42,573 bases of DNA from Limnochordia bacterium (GTDB lineage Bacteria; Bacillota; Limnochordia; Darwinibacteriales; DTU012), in NCBI GenBank assembly GCA_007116145.1, contig SKJB01000030.1, positions 1-42,573 of the forward strand, in the 5' to 3' direction. Positions 1 through 8,846 of this stretch are shown here, one piece after another (position 1 is the first letter of the stretch; each line of letters opens with the position of its first letter). Under the pieces are notes generated by a model. It did not search any database and had not been told where the DNA came from. It saw nothing but the letters and a program-made list of their open reading frames with translations. The translations under genes were made by a program, and so were the position numbers.

Positions 1-1
1 A

Positions 2-610
2 ACGATCCTCGATGGTTGTTGCCAATGGATGACAGCGGGTGGAGGAATACTTCATCAGGAAATGCCTCAAGTGAGTAAACGAATGCTTGGTATCCAACTC
101 TGGCTTAATTTGCCTGCAAAGAATAAAATGACCGCACCGCAATATAGAGAGATTACCCCAGATATGGTGCCAACGGTAAATGAGGATGGGATCATAATCA
201 AGGTTGTATCCGAACACTACAGAGGAATTCCAGGAGCAGTGAAGAGCGACTTTGTTAAACTAACCTTACTAGATGTTACGCTCAATGCAGGTGCAAACTG
301 GGAATACAACTTGAGCAAGGAGCATACACTATTTGTCTATATTGTGGAGGGTGCAGGCTGGTTTGAGGCATCAGATCATCCGCTCATTAGCTGTAAAAGC
401 GCAGTTCTCTTTAACCAGGGTGAGGAGTTCTTAGCTAGAGCTTCCGACCAGGGAATGAGATTTTTGTTGTTTGCAGGAGAACCTATCGGTGAGCCAATAT
501 CCTGGGGCGGTCCGATTGTGATGAATACCCAAGCAGAACTGAAACAAGCTTTTCGAGATCTTGAGGAGGGAACTTTCGTTTTAAATTTCCTGCCGAATCT
601 CAAAAATTAA
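2..610 (+). CDS. Pirin family protein, 5' end cut by window edge
   Basis: The open frame runs in from the left edge, so the N-terminal part of the gene lies outside the window. The visible start reads QWMTAGGGILHQEMP, the conserved pirin segment that follows the metal-binding His residues of the first cupin domain. The remainder (about 190 residues) is the second cupin half, including a GAxWEY-like strand and a C-terminal GEPIGEPISWGGPIVMNT stretch typical of the pirin C-terminal domain. Pirins are cupin-fold proteins; some act as quercetinases or redox-sensitive cofactors, but substrate cannot be told from sequence. The ATG at 29 is an internal Met, because the motif continues upstream of it. 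The next gene, desulfoferrodoxin, lies 120 bases downstream on the same strand; a shared redox-stress role is only a guess. Confidence 0.85.
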   Translation, partial: TILDGCCQWMTAGGGILHQEMPQVSKRMLGIQLWLNLPAKNKMTAPQYREITPDMVPTVNEDGIIIKVVSEHYRGIPGAVKSDFVKLTLLDVTLNAGANWEYNLSKEHTLFVYIVEGAGWFEASDHPLISCKSAVLFNQGEEFLARASDQGMRFLLFAGEPIGEPISWGGPIVMNTQAELKQAFRDLEEGTFVLNFLPNLKN

Positions 611-730
611 AGACAAGAATGAAGTATTTTTGCAATAAGTTGATTAAAAGGGGAGGAAATAGTAGATACTCTCTCGAATACTATAAAATTAAGAAAAGGA
701 ATAGTTACTATATGACTAGGAGGTCTGTTG

Positions 731-1117
731 ATGATTAACAGAGATCAAGTGTACATTTGTGAAATTTGCGGTAATATTGTGCAAGTACTAAGGGCTGGCG
801 GGGGTGAACTCGTTTGTTGCGATCAGCCTATGAGTTTGCTTACAGCCAATACAGAAGATGCAGCCCAAGAGAAGCATGTGCCACTCATTGAAAAAACGGA
901 GCATGGTATTAAAGTATCTGTCGGTAGTACTCTACACCCTATGGATGAGAAGCACTATATTCAGTGGATTGAGCTTATTGCCGATGGTAAGGTCTATCGT
1001 AAATTCCTCAAGCCAGGGGATGTACCTGTTGCAGAATTTTGCTGTGTGGATGCAAAGCAACTGACGGCTCGAGAGTACTGTAATTTACATGGGTTGTGGC
1101 AAGCGGAATTAAGTTAG
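731..1117 (+). CDS. dfx: Desulfoferrodoxin (2Fe superoxide reductase)
   Basis: This 128-residue protein reduces superoxide to hydrogen peroxide in the cytoplasm of anaerobes without releasing oxygen. The N-terminal desulforedoxin-like domain shows CxxC (C10, C13) and the adjacent pair CC (C29, C30) that bind the FeCys4 centre. The C-terminal neelaredoxin domain has the His4-Cys active site: H49 in EKHVP, H69 in LHP, H75 in EKHY, and C117/H120 in CNLHG. Length is typical for a class I enzyme. A TTG at 728 is in frame, but AGGAGG at 718-723 is only 4 bases from it and 7 from the ATG at 731, so ATG is preferred. The gene ends just before a bidirectional terminator. It points to an anaerobic or microaerophilic host. 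Confidence 0.95.
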   Translation: MINRDQVYICEICGNIVQVLRAGGGELVCCDQPMSLLTANTEDAAQEKHVPLIEKTEHGIKVSVGSTLHPMDEKHYIQWIELIADGKVYRKFLKPGDVPVAEFCCVDAKQLTAREYCNLHGLWQAELS

Positions 1118-1133
1118 TCGAGGAATGTTGTAA

Positions 1134-1173
1134 TAAAAAAACCTACCGATGTCCATGTCGGTAGGTTTTTTAT
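1134..1173. terminator. Bidirectional intrinsic terminator
   Basis: A 9-bp perfect stem, ACCTACCGA (1141-1149) with TCGGTAGGT (1158-1166), has an 8-base loop. It is followed by a T run on the plus strand and preceded by an A run that acts as a T run on the minus strand. It serves the convergent desulfoferrodoxin and hydroxyacid dehydrogenase transcripts. Confidence 0.9.
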
Positions 1174-1217
1174 CACAACGTTCTTGCGGGTTCGTTGCTG
1201 TAGACGTCGATATCTAA

Positions 1218-2207
1218 TTATGCGAGTAAAGCTGCTTGTGCTTGCGATATTTCCCACTCAAGCGGTTTATTAGCGAGAAAGAGCTGTAATTCGTTGACCA
1301 TATAGCGACCCATGCGTTCACATTCTCTGTTCATGGATCCTGCAATATGTGGTGTTATAATTACATTGGGTAATGTGTACAATGGAGAATCGGGTACCGG
1401 CGGCTCAGGGTAGGTTACATCCAATACAGCATACAGATCTGGACGCTTTTTGAGCACTTCAATCATCTCCGTTTCATTGACAACCGCCCCACGAGCAGTG
1501 TTGATAAATGTGGCTTCATTTTTCATGGATGCGAATAATTCGCCTGTGATCATATTCTCCGTTTCCTTTAACCAAGGTGTATGTAGAGAAACAACGTCAG
1601 ACTGTTGGAATACCTCTGGTAATGTGCAAAGGGTTACACCTAGATCGGCTGCTACTTCTTTGCTGATAAAAGGATCATACGCTATAATGTTAACATCAAG
1701 GCACTTAAGTAATTTACAGACATAGCGACCAATCATACCTAAGGAGATAAGCCCTACTGTAGTACCAAAAGCACCTGGTACTGCTCCTTTTTTGAAATAT
1801 TTGCCTTCACGCTTAATGGAGAATGCGTAATGCCACCCTCGTTTCAGTGAGAAGATAATCTCTGCTAAGGTAAATTCAGCGACTGGAATAGCGTTTGCTG
1901 CATAAGCGCTGGTAATAGGAATATTTTTTTGCCAGAACTCCTCTGTCACTAAACGCTTAATAGTACCTGAGCCGTAGAAAACCGCCTTCAAGTTCGGTGC
2001 AGCAGCAAGGAATTCTTCGTCTAATTTAGGTCCACCCCAGCCTGAGAAAATAAAATCGACATCAGCTAACAACGCAAGATTGGCTTGAATAGCACTCGCA
2101 TCGTACTGTCCTTTTATCTGCACGAGGGCGGAAATGTCGTCACGTTCTGCTTGACCATAAATTTTATTGTAGCTTGCCTCGCCTAAAATATAGATTCCTG
2201 TTAACAT
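1218..2207 (-). CDS. D-2-hydroxyacid dehydrogenase family protein
   Basis: This 329-residue NAD(P)-dependent enzyme of the phosphoglycerate/hydroxypyruvate dehydrogenase family interconverts a 2-hydroxy acid and a 2-keto acid in the cytosol. The catalytic set is visible: Arg239 in NTARG, Glu268 in YPEPP and His287 in TPHIAG. The Rossmann region reads GLISLGMIG (about 152-160), a GxxxLGxIG form of the usual GxGxxG, followed by AYDP with an Asp that favours NAD. The start ATG is preceded by AAAGGAGA. It is the second gene of a leftward pair with the SDR gene (29-base gap). Pairs of this type commonly belong to sugar-acid or carbohydrate catabolism, but no transporter or regulator is adjacent, so the substrate is unknown. 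Confidence 0.88.
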   Translation of the reverse strand: MLTGIYILGEASYNKIYGQAERDDISALVQIKGQYDASAIQANLALLADVDFIFSGWGGPKLDEEFLAAAPNLKAVFYGSGTIKRLVTEEFWQKNIPITSAYAANAIPVAEFTLAEIIFSLKRGWHYAFSIKREGKYFKKGAVPGAFGTTVGLISLGMIGRYVCKLLKCLDVNIIAYDPFISKEVAADLGVTLCTLPEVFQQSDVVSLHTPWLKETENMITGELFASMKNEATFINTARGAVVNETEMIEVLKKRPDLYAVLDVTYPEPPVPDSPLYTLPNVIITPHIAGSMNRECERMGRYMVNELQLFLANKPLEWEISQAQAALLA

Positions 2208-2236
2208 GTGTAGTTCTCCTTTCGCTTGAAAAGCTT

Positions 2237-3013
2237 TTATAAGCGTCTTAAGTGAAATCCTCCATCAACATTGATGACATCGCCAGTGGAAAAGCTCAAT
2301 TTTCCTGAACAAAAAACGGATACGGCATTGGCAATATCTGCAGGGTGTCCCCAACTCTTAATGGGTGTAATTCCTTCAGCGATGAGTTTGTCGTATTTTT
2401 CTGTTACACCCTTGGTCATATCTGTCTGGATAATGCCTGGCCGAATTTCATATACTCTGATCCCGAGTTCAGCTAAGCGATCAGCAAATAACTTCGTCAC
2501 CATGGTGATTCCAGCTTTTGAGATACAATACTCGCCTCGCGAAGGAGAGGATGTATACGCTGATAAAGATCCAATGTTAATGATTATTGGTCGCAGCTCA
2601 GGATTACTCTCAACACACCTAATCATTTCATTGGCCACCGTTTGAGTTAGAAAGAATGTCCCTTTTAAATTGATATTCATTACAAAATCAAAACTCTCTT
2701 CGGTGGTTGAGAGTATGTCTAATCGTTCTCTTGGTGCAACTCCTGCATTATTTATTAACATATCGATGCGTCCAAACTTGGCTAACACTTCTTGTACGAA
2801 GCAACTTCGATCTTCGTTCTTTGTGAGATTACCTTGGAAGTAGAAGACAGGTTGGCCTTCGTTTTCAATCTCTTGAAGTCCTTGTGCAATTTGGTTTGGA
2901 TCGCTTAAATCCATGATCGCTATAGCACAGCCATCCTGGGCTAGCTGTAGTGCAATACCATGTCCAATGCCGCGGCCTGCACCAGTAATAATGGCTACCT
3001 TTTGATTAATCAT
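2237..3013 (-). CDS. Short-chain dehydrogenase/reductase (FabG-like)
   Basis: This 258-residue classical SDR has the cofactor loop TGAGRGIG (residues 10-17), NNAG (88-91), catalytic Ser149 and the YxxxK pair Tyr162/Lys166. The C-terminal VINVDGGFHLRRL is typical of the family. It should oxidise or reduce a hydroxyl/keto group with NAD(P)(H). Asp at the end of strand 2 (IMDLSD) suggests NAD preference, although this is not decisive. The start is supported by AGGAGG seven bases upstream (read on the minus strand). It heads a two-gene leftward unit with the D-2-hydroxyacid dehydrogenase. Two dehydrogenases in one unit suggest a short catabolic route for a hydroxylated carbon compound; nothing in the sequence identifies it. 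Confidence 0.88.
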   Translation of the reverse strand: MINQKVAIITGAGRGIGHGIALQLAQDGCAIAIMDLSDPNQIAQGLQEIENEGQPVFYFQGNLTKNEDRSCFVQEVLAKFGRIDMLINNAGVAPRERLDILSTTEESFDFVMNINLKGTFFLTQTVANEMIRCVESNPELRPIIINIGSLSAYTSSPSRGEYCISKAGITMVTKLFADRLAELGIRVYEIRPGIIQTDMTKGVTEKYDKLIAEGITPIKSWGHPADIANAVSVFCSGKLSFSTGDVINVDGGFHLRRL

Positions 3014-3085
3014 AAAAAAACCTCCTAAATTTGCTTAATGTAGAGTAATTCGGTATACAAGGTCACATTTCCTATACAAGAACTA

Positions 3086-3115
3086 TATATAATTATTTTG
3101 CGAAAATTCTTGCAA
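3086..3115 (-). promoter_or_regulatory. Possible promoter of the SDR/dehydrogenase pair
   Basis: Read on the minus strand, TTGCAA (3115-3110) is followed after 18 bases by TATATA (3091-3086), about 70 bases upstream of the SDR start. The -10 box matches consensus at four of six positions, so the call is tentative. Confidence 0.35.
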
Positions 3116-3132
3116 GATATGAGTCTCCCTCC

Positions 3133-4719
3133 TTAATTGAAGAAGACGATAAACAGCGTTAGAATGATAGCAGTTATGGACACTAATAATGAGGGTGCAT
3201 TAGCTAGAGACGTCAATTGATCCTCTAGTTTGCTGATGGCATTTATTAGGTAGTCGCGCATGCTAATCGTTTTGGCAACAGTCAGACTTGCTGTGCGTGT
3301 ATCATGGTGATTAGCCGGATCAAGCAAGGGTCTAACGAACAGGAAGATCACAAATCCTAGTGCTGCTATTTGCAGGCTAGCGCTAATAGCCTTAAACGAA
3401 TATGGTGATAAAAAAGGATAAGGAAGCAACGCACTAATCAGATTCATGTTTACGCCAAAAGCGATAGTTAGTCCCGCAAGCAGAGTCATAGCGACTACTG
3501 CAGTATTCGGTAATCGTTTATCTACTTCTTTGATTAGCGGTTGTGAGAGTGCATCTCGCAGAAAACCGAAGTAGAGGAATTTAGCAAACGATAATGCGGT
3601 TCCGACACTTGCAATAGATACGATCAGCTGGAGAAACATACCAGACGTCGCATATTTAATGAGTGATTTACTAATGAAACCGTTTAGTGGAGGTAAACCA
3701 ATAATAGCAAATGATGCAATGAGAGCCATGATCACAAGCCACCAAGGTTTTCTTTGTCTAATACAAAGATTATCTGATCCATAGAGATAAATAACAGCAG
3801 CAGCAATCATTAATAATAGTGTTTTATACACCATATGATTTAGTAAGTGTAACAGCCCGCCGTTCATTCCTATTTCACTGCCTATGCTGATACTTGCAAT
3901 CATATAACCTAACTGGCTTATAATATGGTAACAAAGTAGTGAACGCATAGTTGTTTGCTGCAATGCTCGATAGACACCATATAATGCCATTATACCGCCA
4001 ATATAGGCCACAATCTCCATTGGAGGCAGTATTCGTGCTAGGGCAAATATCCCAGCTTTCGTTGTGAAAATCGAGAGGGCGATAGTAGCACCAGGGCTAA
4101 CCTTAGGGTATGTGTTCGGCAACCAAAAATGTAAAGGAATAAAGGCTGCTTTTGTGCCGATTCCAAGAATGAAAAACACTGTGCCAGCAACAGGAGGTAC
4201 TATCTCTAAGCTACCTGCTACATTGAAGTGTAAAAGAATCCCGAATAAAAGGGATAATCCTGCTACAAGATGGGTGATGAGAAATACGGTTCCAAGAGCA
4301 TTTTTGTGGGTACGATCGGTAAAAATGATCAAAGCTGTTGCAACTGTTAGTAGTTCCCAGGACAGAATGAAAGTGATATAGCTATTCGCAAAGGTGATAC
4401 CTAAGGTACTTGAGATAGCAAAACCGATAACCATCAGTTGCTGCTTATCCATCAGGCTATCATTAAAGATGATAACAATTCCACCAAGTAGTAGGAACGC
4501 GCAAGTTGTAACAAGTGTATAGGGATGATAAGCCCAACTTGCTTCAAAAAGTACAGGCAAAACAACCACAGGTTTCACAGCATAGTTTGCTAAAATGGAT
4601 AGTGGATAGATAAGTGAAATAAACAGCAGAGCACCCAAGATTGTTCGATAGTTTTGTTTCCCAGTTCCGATGATTAGACTGATCAAGAAGGGGCTTGATA
4701 ACAGTAATAGTAAATACAA
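3133..4719 (-). CDS. Orphan NuoM/NuoN/MrpD-like proton-antiporter subunit
   Basis: This 528-residue, very hydrophobic protein has about 14 predicted membrane helices and belongs to the proton-conducting antiporter family of complex I, Mrp antiporters and membrane hydrogenases. The conserved charged residues of the channel are present: Glu122 in SWELLT (helix 5), Lys190 in GTKAAFIPLHFWLP (helix 7), Lys221 in TKAG (helix 8), and His291, His295 and Lys299 in HLLNHMVYK. A polar tail of about 30 residues (DPANHHDTRTAS) precedes the last helix. The start is TTG at 4719-4717, backed by GGGAG eight bases upstream; no nearby ATG fits. No other nuo, mrp or hydrogenase subunit is in the window, so partner proteins, if any, are elsewhere. 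It could also be the membrane half of a DabB-like system, but no DabA-like gene is present. Confidence 0.85.
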   Translation of the reverse strand: MYLLLLLSSPFLISLIIGTGKQNYRTILGALLFISLIYPLSILANYAVKPVVVLPVLFEASWAYHPYTLVTTCAFLLLGGIVIIFNDSLMDKQQLMVIGFAISSTLGITFANSYITFILSWELLTVATALIIFTDRTHKNALGTVFLITHLVAGLSLLFGILLHFNVAGSLEIVPPVAGTVFFILGIGTKAAFIPLHFWLPNTYPKVSPGATIALSIFTTKAGIFALARILPPMEIVAYIGGIMALYGVYRALQQTTMRSLLCYHIISQLGYMIASISIGSEIGMNGGLLHLLNHMVYKTLLLMIAAAVIYLYGSDNLCIRQRKPWWLVIMALIASFAIIGLPPLNGFISKSLIKYATSGMFLQLIVSIASVGTALSFAKFLYFGFLRDALSQPLIKEVDKRLPNTAVVAMTLLAGLTIAFGVNMNLISALLPYPFLSPYSFKAISASLQIAALGFVIFLFVRPLLDPANHHDTRTASLTVAKTISMRDYLINAISKLEDQLTSLANAPSLLVSITAIILTLFIVFFN

Positions 4720-4820
4720 GTAATGATCTCCCTTCGAGTAGTGGTGCTTTTATTATACAACAAAACGAACGAAATGCAACGTAATTCGATAAACAAACAA
4801 GTGAGTACTCGTTTAGGAAT

Positions 4821-6011
4821 TCAACGACCTAACGCTTCGAAAAACATGCGAAGCACATCGGCACCACCAATAAATGTACCTATAGTACTACCGATATTTG
4901 TAAGGACGACGACTAATAGCACACGAGTCAGTTTGTTTCTCCAAAAACCCTTAAGAGTGGTTATATCGTCAGACAGGCTTTCAAAATGCTCTACGTTTGG
5001 ACGCCGCACAAACGTTTCGACGAGACCAGATACCCAACCCGCTGCTAGGAAGGGATTCATCGAGCTTAATGGTGCTGCTAAGAAAGCTGCAATAATGGTA
5101 AAAGGATGTCCCCAAGCTAATATTGCACCAATAGCCGAGAAACTACCATTCCACAGGATCCAATTGATGGATTGTTGCATGCCCACATCCTTATTTAAGA
5201 AAAATGTGTAGGCAATTACCCCCAAAATTAGAGCAGGAATTAACCACGGAATGATACGAGGCCAACGAGACTTGGTTGGGATTTGGGCAAGTGCTGTTAG
5301 GTCATGATCATTGTAAATCTCTTTGGTGATTCCTGGTATATGGGCGGCACCTAAAACAGCGACAATTTTCTCTCCTGGTGCATCTTTAATTTTTTGGGAT
5401 AGATATTGATCCCGCTCATCAATTAGGGGAACTTTTAATTGTGGAAAGGCATCAGTGAATTCGTCAAGCATAGCTCCTAGCATATCTTTGGATTTCAGTT
5501 TTTCCATATCTTCTTCGGTGATATCGCCACCACCAAATAAACTCATCATAATCTGGACAATCAGTTGCATTTTGGCTATTAGGCCAATACCGTGCCAAAC
5601 TCGCTGAAAGGTGACCTGAATGTCACGATCTGCCAAGACCAATGTAGCTGTGTGCTCGCGGGCTGAAGTGATGCCTTGAATCATCTCTTGTCCTGGTGTT
5701 ACCCCAAATTGTTTTGCTAGGCGCCGTTGAAATGAGGAGATTATTAGATTCACTAATAGGAGCGTAGCCTTCTTGTCTTTAATAATCTTAAAGATATCCG
5801 TTTCTTTCCATTTTTGGCCAGCGACGATGGACTGGTACCGTTGTTGATCCAATTCTACGCACACGGCGTCAGGTTGTTCCTGTTCAATGACTTCTTTAAC
5901 CTGATCCGCACTACGTTTGGAAACATGAGCGGTGCCTATAAGAATGATCGTCTTACCATTACACTGCAGTCGCGTGATGTTCTCTTCTCCGTTATGTTGA
6001 TCGTGTTCCAT
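4821..6011 (-). CDS. TraB/PrgY family membrane protein
   Basis: This 396-residue protein has an N-terminal TraB domain (about 1-245) with the family signatures GTAHVS (27-32), an ERD triad near 200 and GAAHIPG near 225. The GxxH and ERD motifs are the proposed metalloprotease-like residues of the TIKI/TraB/PrgY superfamily. The C-terminal part carries three to four hydrophobic segments (about 255-275, 290-320, 365-395), so it is anchored in the membrane. PrgY limits pheromone activity in Enterococcus, but most bacterial members have no assigned role. The ATG is preceded by a GGGTGG-type ribosome site. The antiporter-like gene follows 101 bases downstream on the same strand and could be co-transcribed. 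Confidence 0.85.
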   Translation of the reverse strand: MEHDQHNGEENITRLQCNGKTIILIGTAHVSKRSADQVKEVIEQEQPDAVCVELDQQRYQSIVAGQKWKETDIFKIIKDKKATLLLVNLIISSFQRRLAKQFGVTPGQEMIQGITSAREHTATLVLADRDIQVTFQRVWHGIGLIAKMQLIVQIMMSLFGGGDITEEDMEKLKSKDMLGAMLDEFTDAFPQLKVPLIDERDQYLSQKIKDAPGEKIVAVLGAAHIPGITKEIYNDHDLTALAQIPTKSRWPRIIPWLIPALILGVIAYTFFLNKDVGMQQSINWILWNGSFSAIGAILAWGHPFTIIAAFLAAPLSSMNPFLAAGWVSGLVETFVRRPNVEHFESLSDDITTLKGFWRNKLTRVLLVVVLTNIGSTIGTFIGGADVLRMFFEALGR

Positions 6012-6116
6012 CGATTACCACCCTTTGTCTTAAATGATAGGGCTAAAAACCCTCTATCTATTGTAGCATAAAGCTTGTCGAAGATCTCGATAAATAATAA
6101 AAAGTTGGCATGGAAC

Positions 6117-6146
6117 TTGACGAACGGTTTTTCAGGGCGGTATAAT
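6117..6146 (+). promoter_or_regulatory. Strong sigma-A type promoter before the SNF2 operon
   Basis: TTGACG (6117-6122) and a perfect TATAAT (6141-6146) are separated by 18 bases, 36 bases before the SNF2 start codon. This is one of the best promoter matches in the window and is likely to drive the 6.2-12.8 kb unit. Confidence 0.8.
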
Positions 6147-6181
6147 GAATAGAATCGTCTAGAGTATGAGGGGAAGAGACT

Positions 6182-8833
6182 ATGAGCAAAAAAATATATG
6201 CGAAGCAACTGATAGCTTGTTTTCGAGAAGATGGATTTCAGCTAGACTTTGATATAGTCGAGAGAACATCAGTTACTACTGCTAACGAAGAATCGGAACA
6301 GAAAATCTATGAAGAATCTTTGGCAGACCCATATAGAATGCTCTTTTATCTTGGGTGTACGGAGGATGGAATCGAGTGGTCTGCTTCTTTGGCATTTCTA
6401 CATAAGATTGCAGTTAGATTTATACAAGGGCTAGCGAAAACACCAGATATTGAGGAAATCCGCGAGGAGACACGGATTTCGCCGACTGAGCCTGAAATTA
6501 TCGATATTTTAGCGAGTGTTCCCTATGCGATTGGAATTGAATATATCGACGCGAATTGGATCAAACGGATCTATAAGCATTTGTCTACTGTGTTTACAGT
6601 GGAAATTAGGAGCTTTTCAGGGACTGTCAGTGAGTTTTTATTGCAGCATAACGCAAAAATTAACATTTTCGGTAAGGTCTTCTTCCATTTAGTTGAGAAT
6701 AAGTCGGATAGCTATCCGTTTGCATTTTTGGCAACCTACAGCACGGGAAAACTTCAAGACAAAAAAGCTGTTCATACACCGCTTAAAAATGCACTGCTTG
6801 AATTTAAAGGCCGGCATGATTTATTATTACAGTTACTATCCACTGTGAGCAAGGCAGCCCAAACGAGTGAGTTTATCTCGGAGTTCGTTGAGAGTGGTGA
6901 ATTGTTTAGTCCACTAAAGTTTACAAGTCGCGAAGCGTATACGTTTCTTAAAGAGATACCGCTTTATGAACAATGTGGTATTCTTTGCCGTATGCCTGAC
7001 TGGTGGAAAAAAAGTAGCCATTCGTTTAGACTCTCCGTCAAGGTCGGCGATAGAGAACCATCAAGGGTGGGTATGGATGCACTGCTTAGTTTCAGTCCAG
7101 AATTGTATTTTGGTGAAGAGAAAATTACGGAAGAGGAGTTCCGATCGTTAGTAGCGCAAACAAGTGGTCTGTCGTTTATTAAAGGTAAATGGGTCGAGGT
7201 GGATCATGAAAAGCTACAAGCAACACTAGAAGCGTATGAAAATGCTAAGAAGTTATCAGATAACGGCGAATACAGTATTGCAGAGGCGATGCGTATCCAG
7301 CTAAATGCTGCTACACTGCTTGGCGTAAACGAAGACGCTGTTAACTTGGAGGTTTCTAATGGGGAGTGGTTAAATACGGTTACTGCAAAACTCACTAACC
7401 CCACCTTAATTGCGAATACTGCAACGAGCGATGACTTTCGAGCAACTTTACGTGCATACCAGCAAAAAGGCTTTGATTGGCTAAATTATATGAAGACTCT
7501 CGGTTTTGGAGCCTGCCTTGCTGACGATATGGGACTTGGGAAAACGGTGCAAATTATTGCGCTGCTAGAACATATGAGGGTTCAGGCAAGTAATAGATCG
7601 CTGTTAATTATTCCTGCGTCATTAATGGGTAATTGGCAAAAAGAACTAGAAAAGTTTGCGCCAATGCTAAACTACAAGCTTGTTTTTAGTAGCAAGGATA
7701 AGCTGGATTTGAGCAGAGTTGAGGGTACAGACTTGTATATAACAACATACGGAATGGTAGCACGACTTGATGCGCTTAGAACCGTAGAGTGGGATTTAGT
7801 AATTCTCGATGAAGCGCAGGCTGTCAAAAATCCAGGTACGAAGCAAACTAAAGCGGTGAAGCAACTACATGCACGGGCAAGGATAGCGATGACAGGGACA
7901 CCTATTGAGAATAGTTTGTCGGATTTGTGGTCACTTTTTGATTTCCTTAATACAGGGCTACTTGGCTCTGCAAAAGAGTTTAAGCTGTTTACCAAAGGTT
8001 TAAAAGAGAGCAAATCCGATTATGCAAAGCTGCGGAGTGTTGTTAGTCCATTTATTTTGCGGCGATTAAAAACGGATAAAACAGTAATCGCTGATCTACC
8101 GGAAAAAATGGAAATGAAAGCATATGCAACCCTTACAAAGAAGCAAGTTGTATTATATACTAGCTTGGTCAAGGAGTTAAAAAAGAAATTAGAAGTCGCT
8201 GAAGGCATTGAACGCAAAGGACTGGTTTTGGCTAGTATTATGAAATTCAAACAGATTTGTAATCATCCTGACCAATATTTAGGTCAATCTGAATTCCTAT
8301 ATCAACATAGCGGTAAGTATGAACGATTGTCTCATATTTGTGAAACCATCTACAAAAAGCGAGAGCGAGTGCTTGTCTTTACGCAGTTTAAGGAAATGAC
8401 CAAACCGCTATCCGACTTTCTTACGCAGATTTTTAAGCGTGAAGGACTTATTTTACATGGACAAACACCAGTGAAGAAGCGAGCAGAACTTGTGGATAGA
8501 TTTTGTGGCGAAGAATATGTTCCCTATATGGTTCTATCGTTAAAAGCTGGTGGGGTCGGACTAAATTTAACGGCTGCAAATCATGTAATCCATTTTGATC
8601 GTTGGTGGAATCCTGCTGTTGAGAATCAAGCGACTGACCGGGCTTTTCGGATTGGCCAACAAAAAAATGTGATGGTGCACAAATTCATTACCTCTGGTAC
8701 AATTGAGGAGAAAATTGATATGATGATTGAGGACAAAAGTAAGCTAGCTAGTGACATCATCGCGTCGTCAAAAGAGAATTGGATCACTGAACTTGATAAT
8801 AACCAGTTATTAGAGTTGTTTACATTGGTATAG
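6182..8833 (+). CDS. SNF2-family DNA-dependent ATPase/helicase (YwqA-like)
   Basis: This 883-residue protein has an N-terminal region of about 420 residues containing the SNF2-associated domain (DUF3670 type; ALLSFSPELYFGEE and GKWVEVD near 300-342). The SNF2 ATPase core follows: motif I DDMGLGKT (448-455), motif II DEAQ (543-546), motif III MTGTPIENS, and motifs V-VI GGVGLNLTAANHVIHFDRWW followed by ENQATDRAFRIGQ. All ATPase motifs are intact. Such proteins translocate on DNA and remodel protein-DNA complexes; the bacterial role is poorly known. The next gene encodes a SWIM zinc-finger protein 13 bases downstream, the same pairing as B. subtilis ywqA-ywqB. Start ATG follows GGGGAAG. Confidence 0.93.
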   Translation: MSKKIYAKQLIACFREDGFQLDFDIVERTSVTTANEESEQKIYEESLADPYRMLFYLGCTEDGIEWSASLAFLHKIAVRFIQGLAKTPDIEEIREETRISPTEPEIIDILASVPYAIGIEYIDANWIKRIYKHLSTVFTVEIRSFSGTVSEFLLQHNAKINIFGKVFFHLVENKSDSYPFAFLATYSTGKLQDKKAVHTPLKNALLEFKGRHDLLLQLLSTVSKAAQTSEFISEFVESGELFSPLKFTSREAYTFLKEIPLYEQCGILCRMPDWWKKSSHSFRLSVKVGDREPSRVGMDALLSFSPELYFGEEKITEEEFRSLVAQTSGLSFIKGKWVEVDHEKLQATLEAYENAKKLSDNGEYSIAEAMRIQLNAATLLGVNEDAVNLEVSNGEWLNTVTAKLTNPTLIANTATSDDFRATLRAYQQKGFDWLNYMKTLGFGACLADDMGLGKTVQIIALLEHMRVQASNRSLLIIPASLMGNWQKELEKFAPMLNYKLVFSSKDKLDLSRVEGTDLYITTYGMVARLDALRTVEWDLVILDEAQAVKNPGTKQTKAVKQLHARARIAMTGTPIENSLSDLWSLFDFLNTGLLGSAKEFKLFTKGLKESKSDYAKLRSVVSPFILRRLKTDKTVIADLPEKMEMKAYATLTKKQVVLYTSLVKELKKKLEVAEGIERKGLVLASIMKFKQICNHPDQYLGQSEFLYQHSGKYERLSHICETIYKKRERVLVFTQFKEMTKPLSDFLTQIFKREGLILHGQTPVKKRAELVDRFCGEEYVPYMVLSLKAGGVGLNLTAANHVIHFDRWWNPAVENQATDRAFRIGQQKNVMVHKFITSGTIEEKIDMMIEDKSKLASDIIASSKENWITELDNNQLLELFTLV

Positions 8834-8846
8834 GCGGTGGGAATGA

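Noticed and set aside
4723-5211. Open frame of 162 codons on the plus strand.
   Set aside because: It is antisense to the TraB-family gene, which has clear family motifs; the antisense frame has no ribosome site or recognisable motif.
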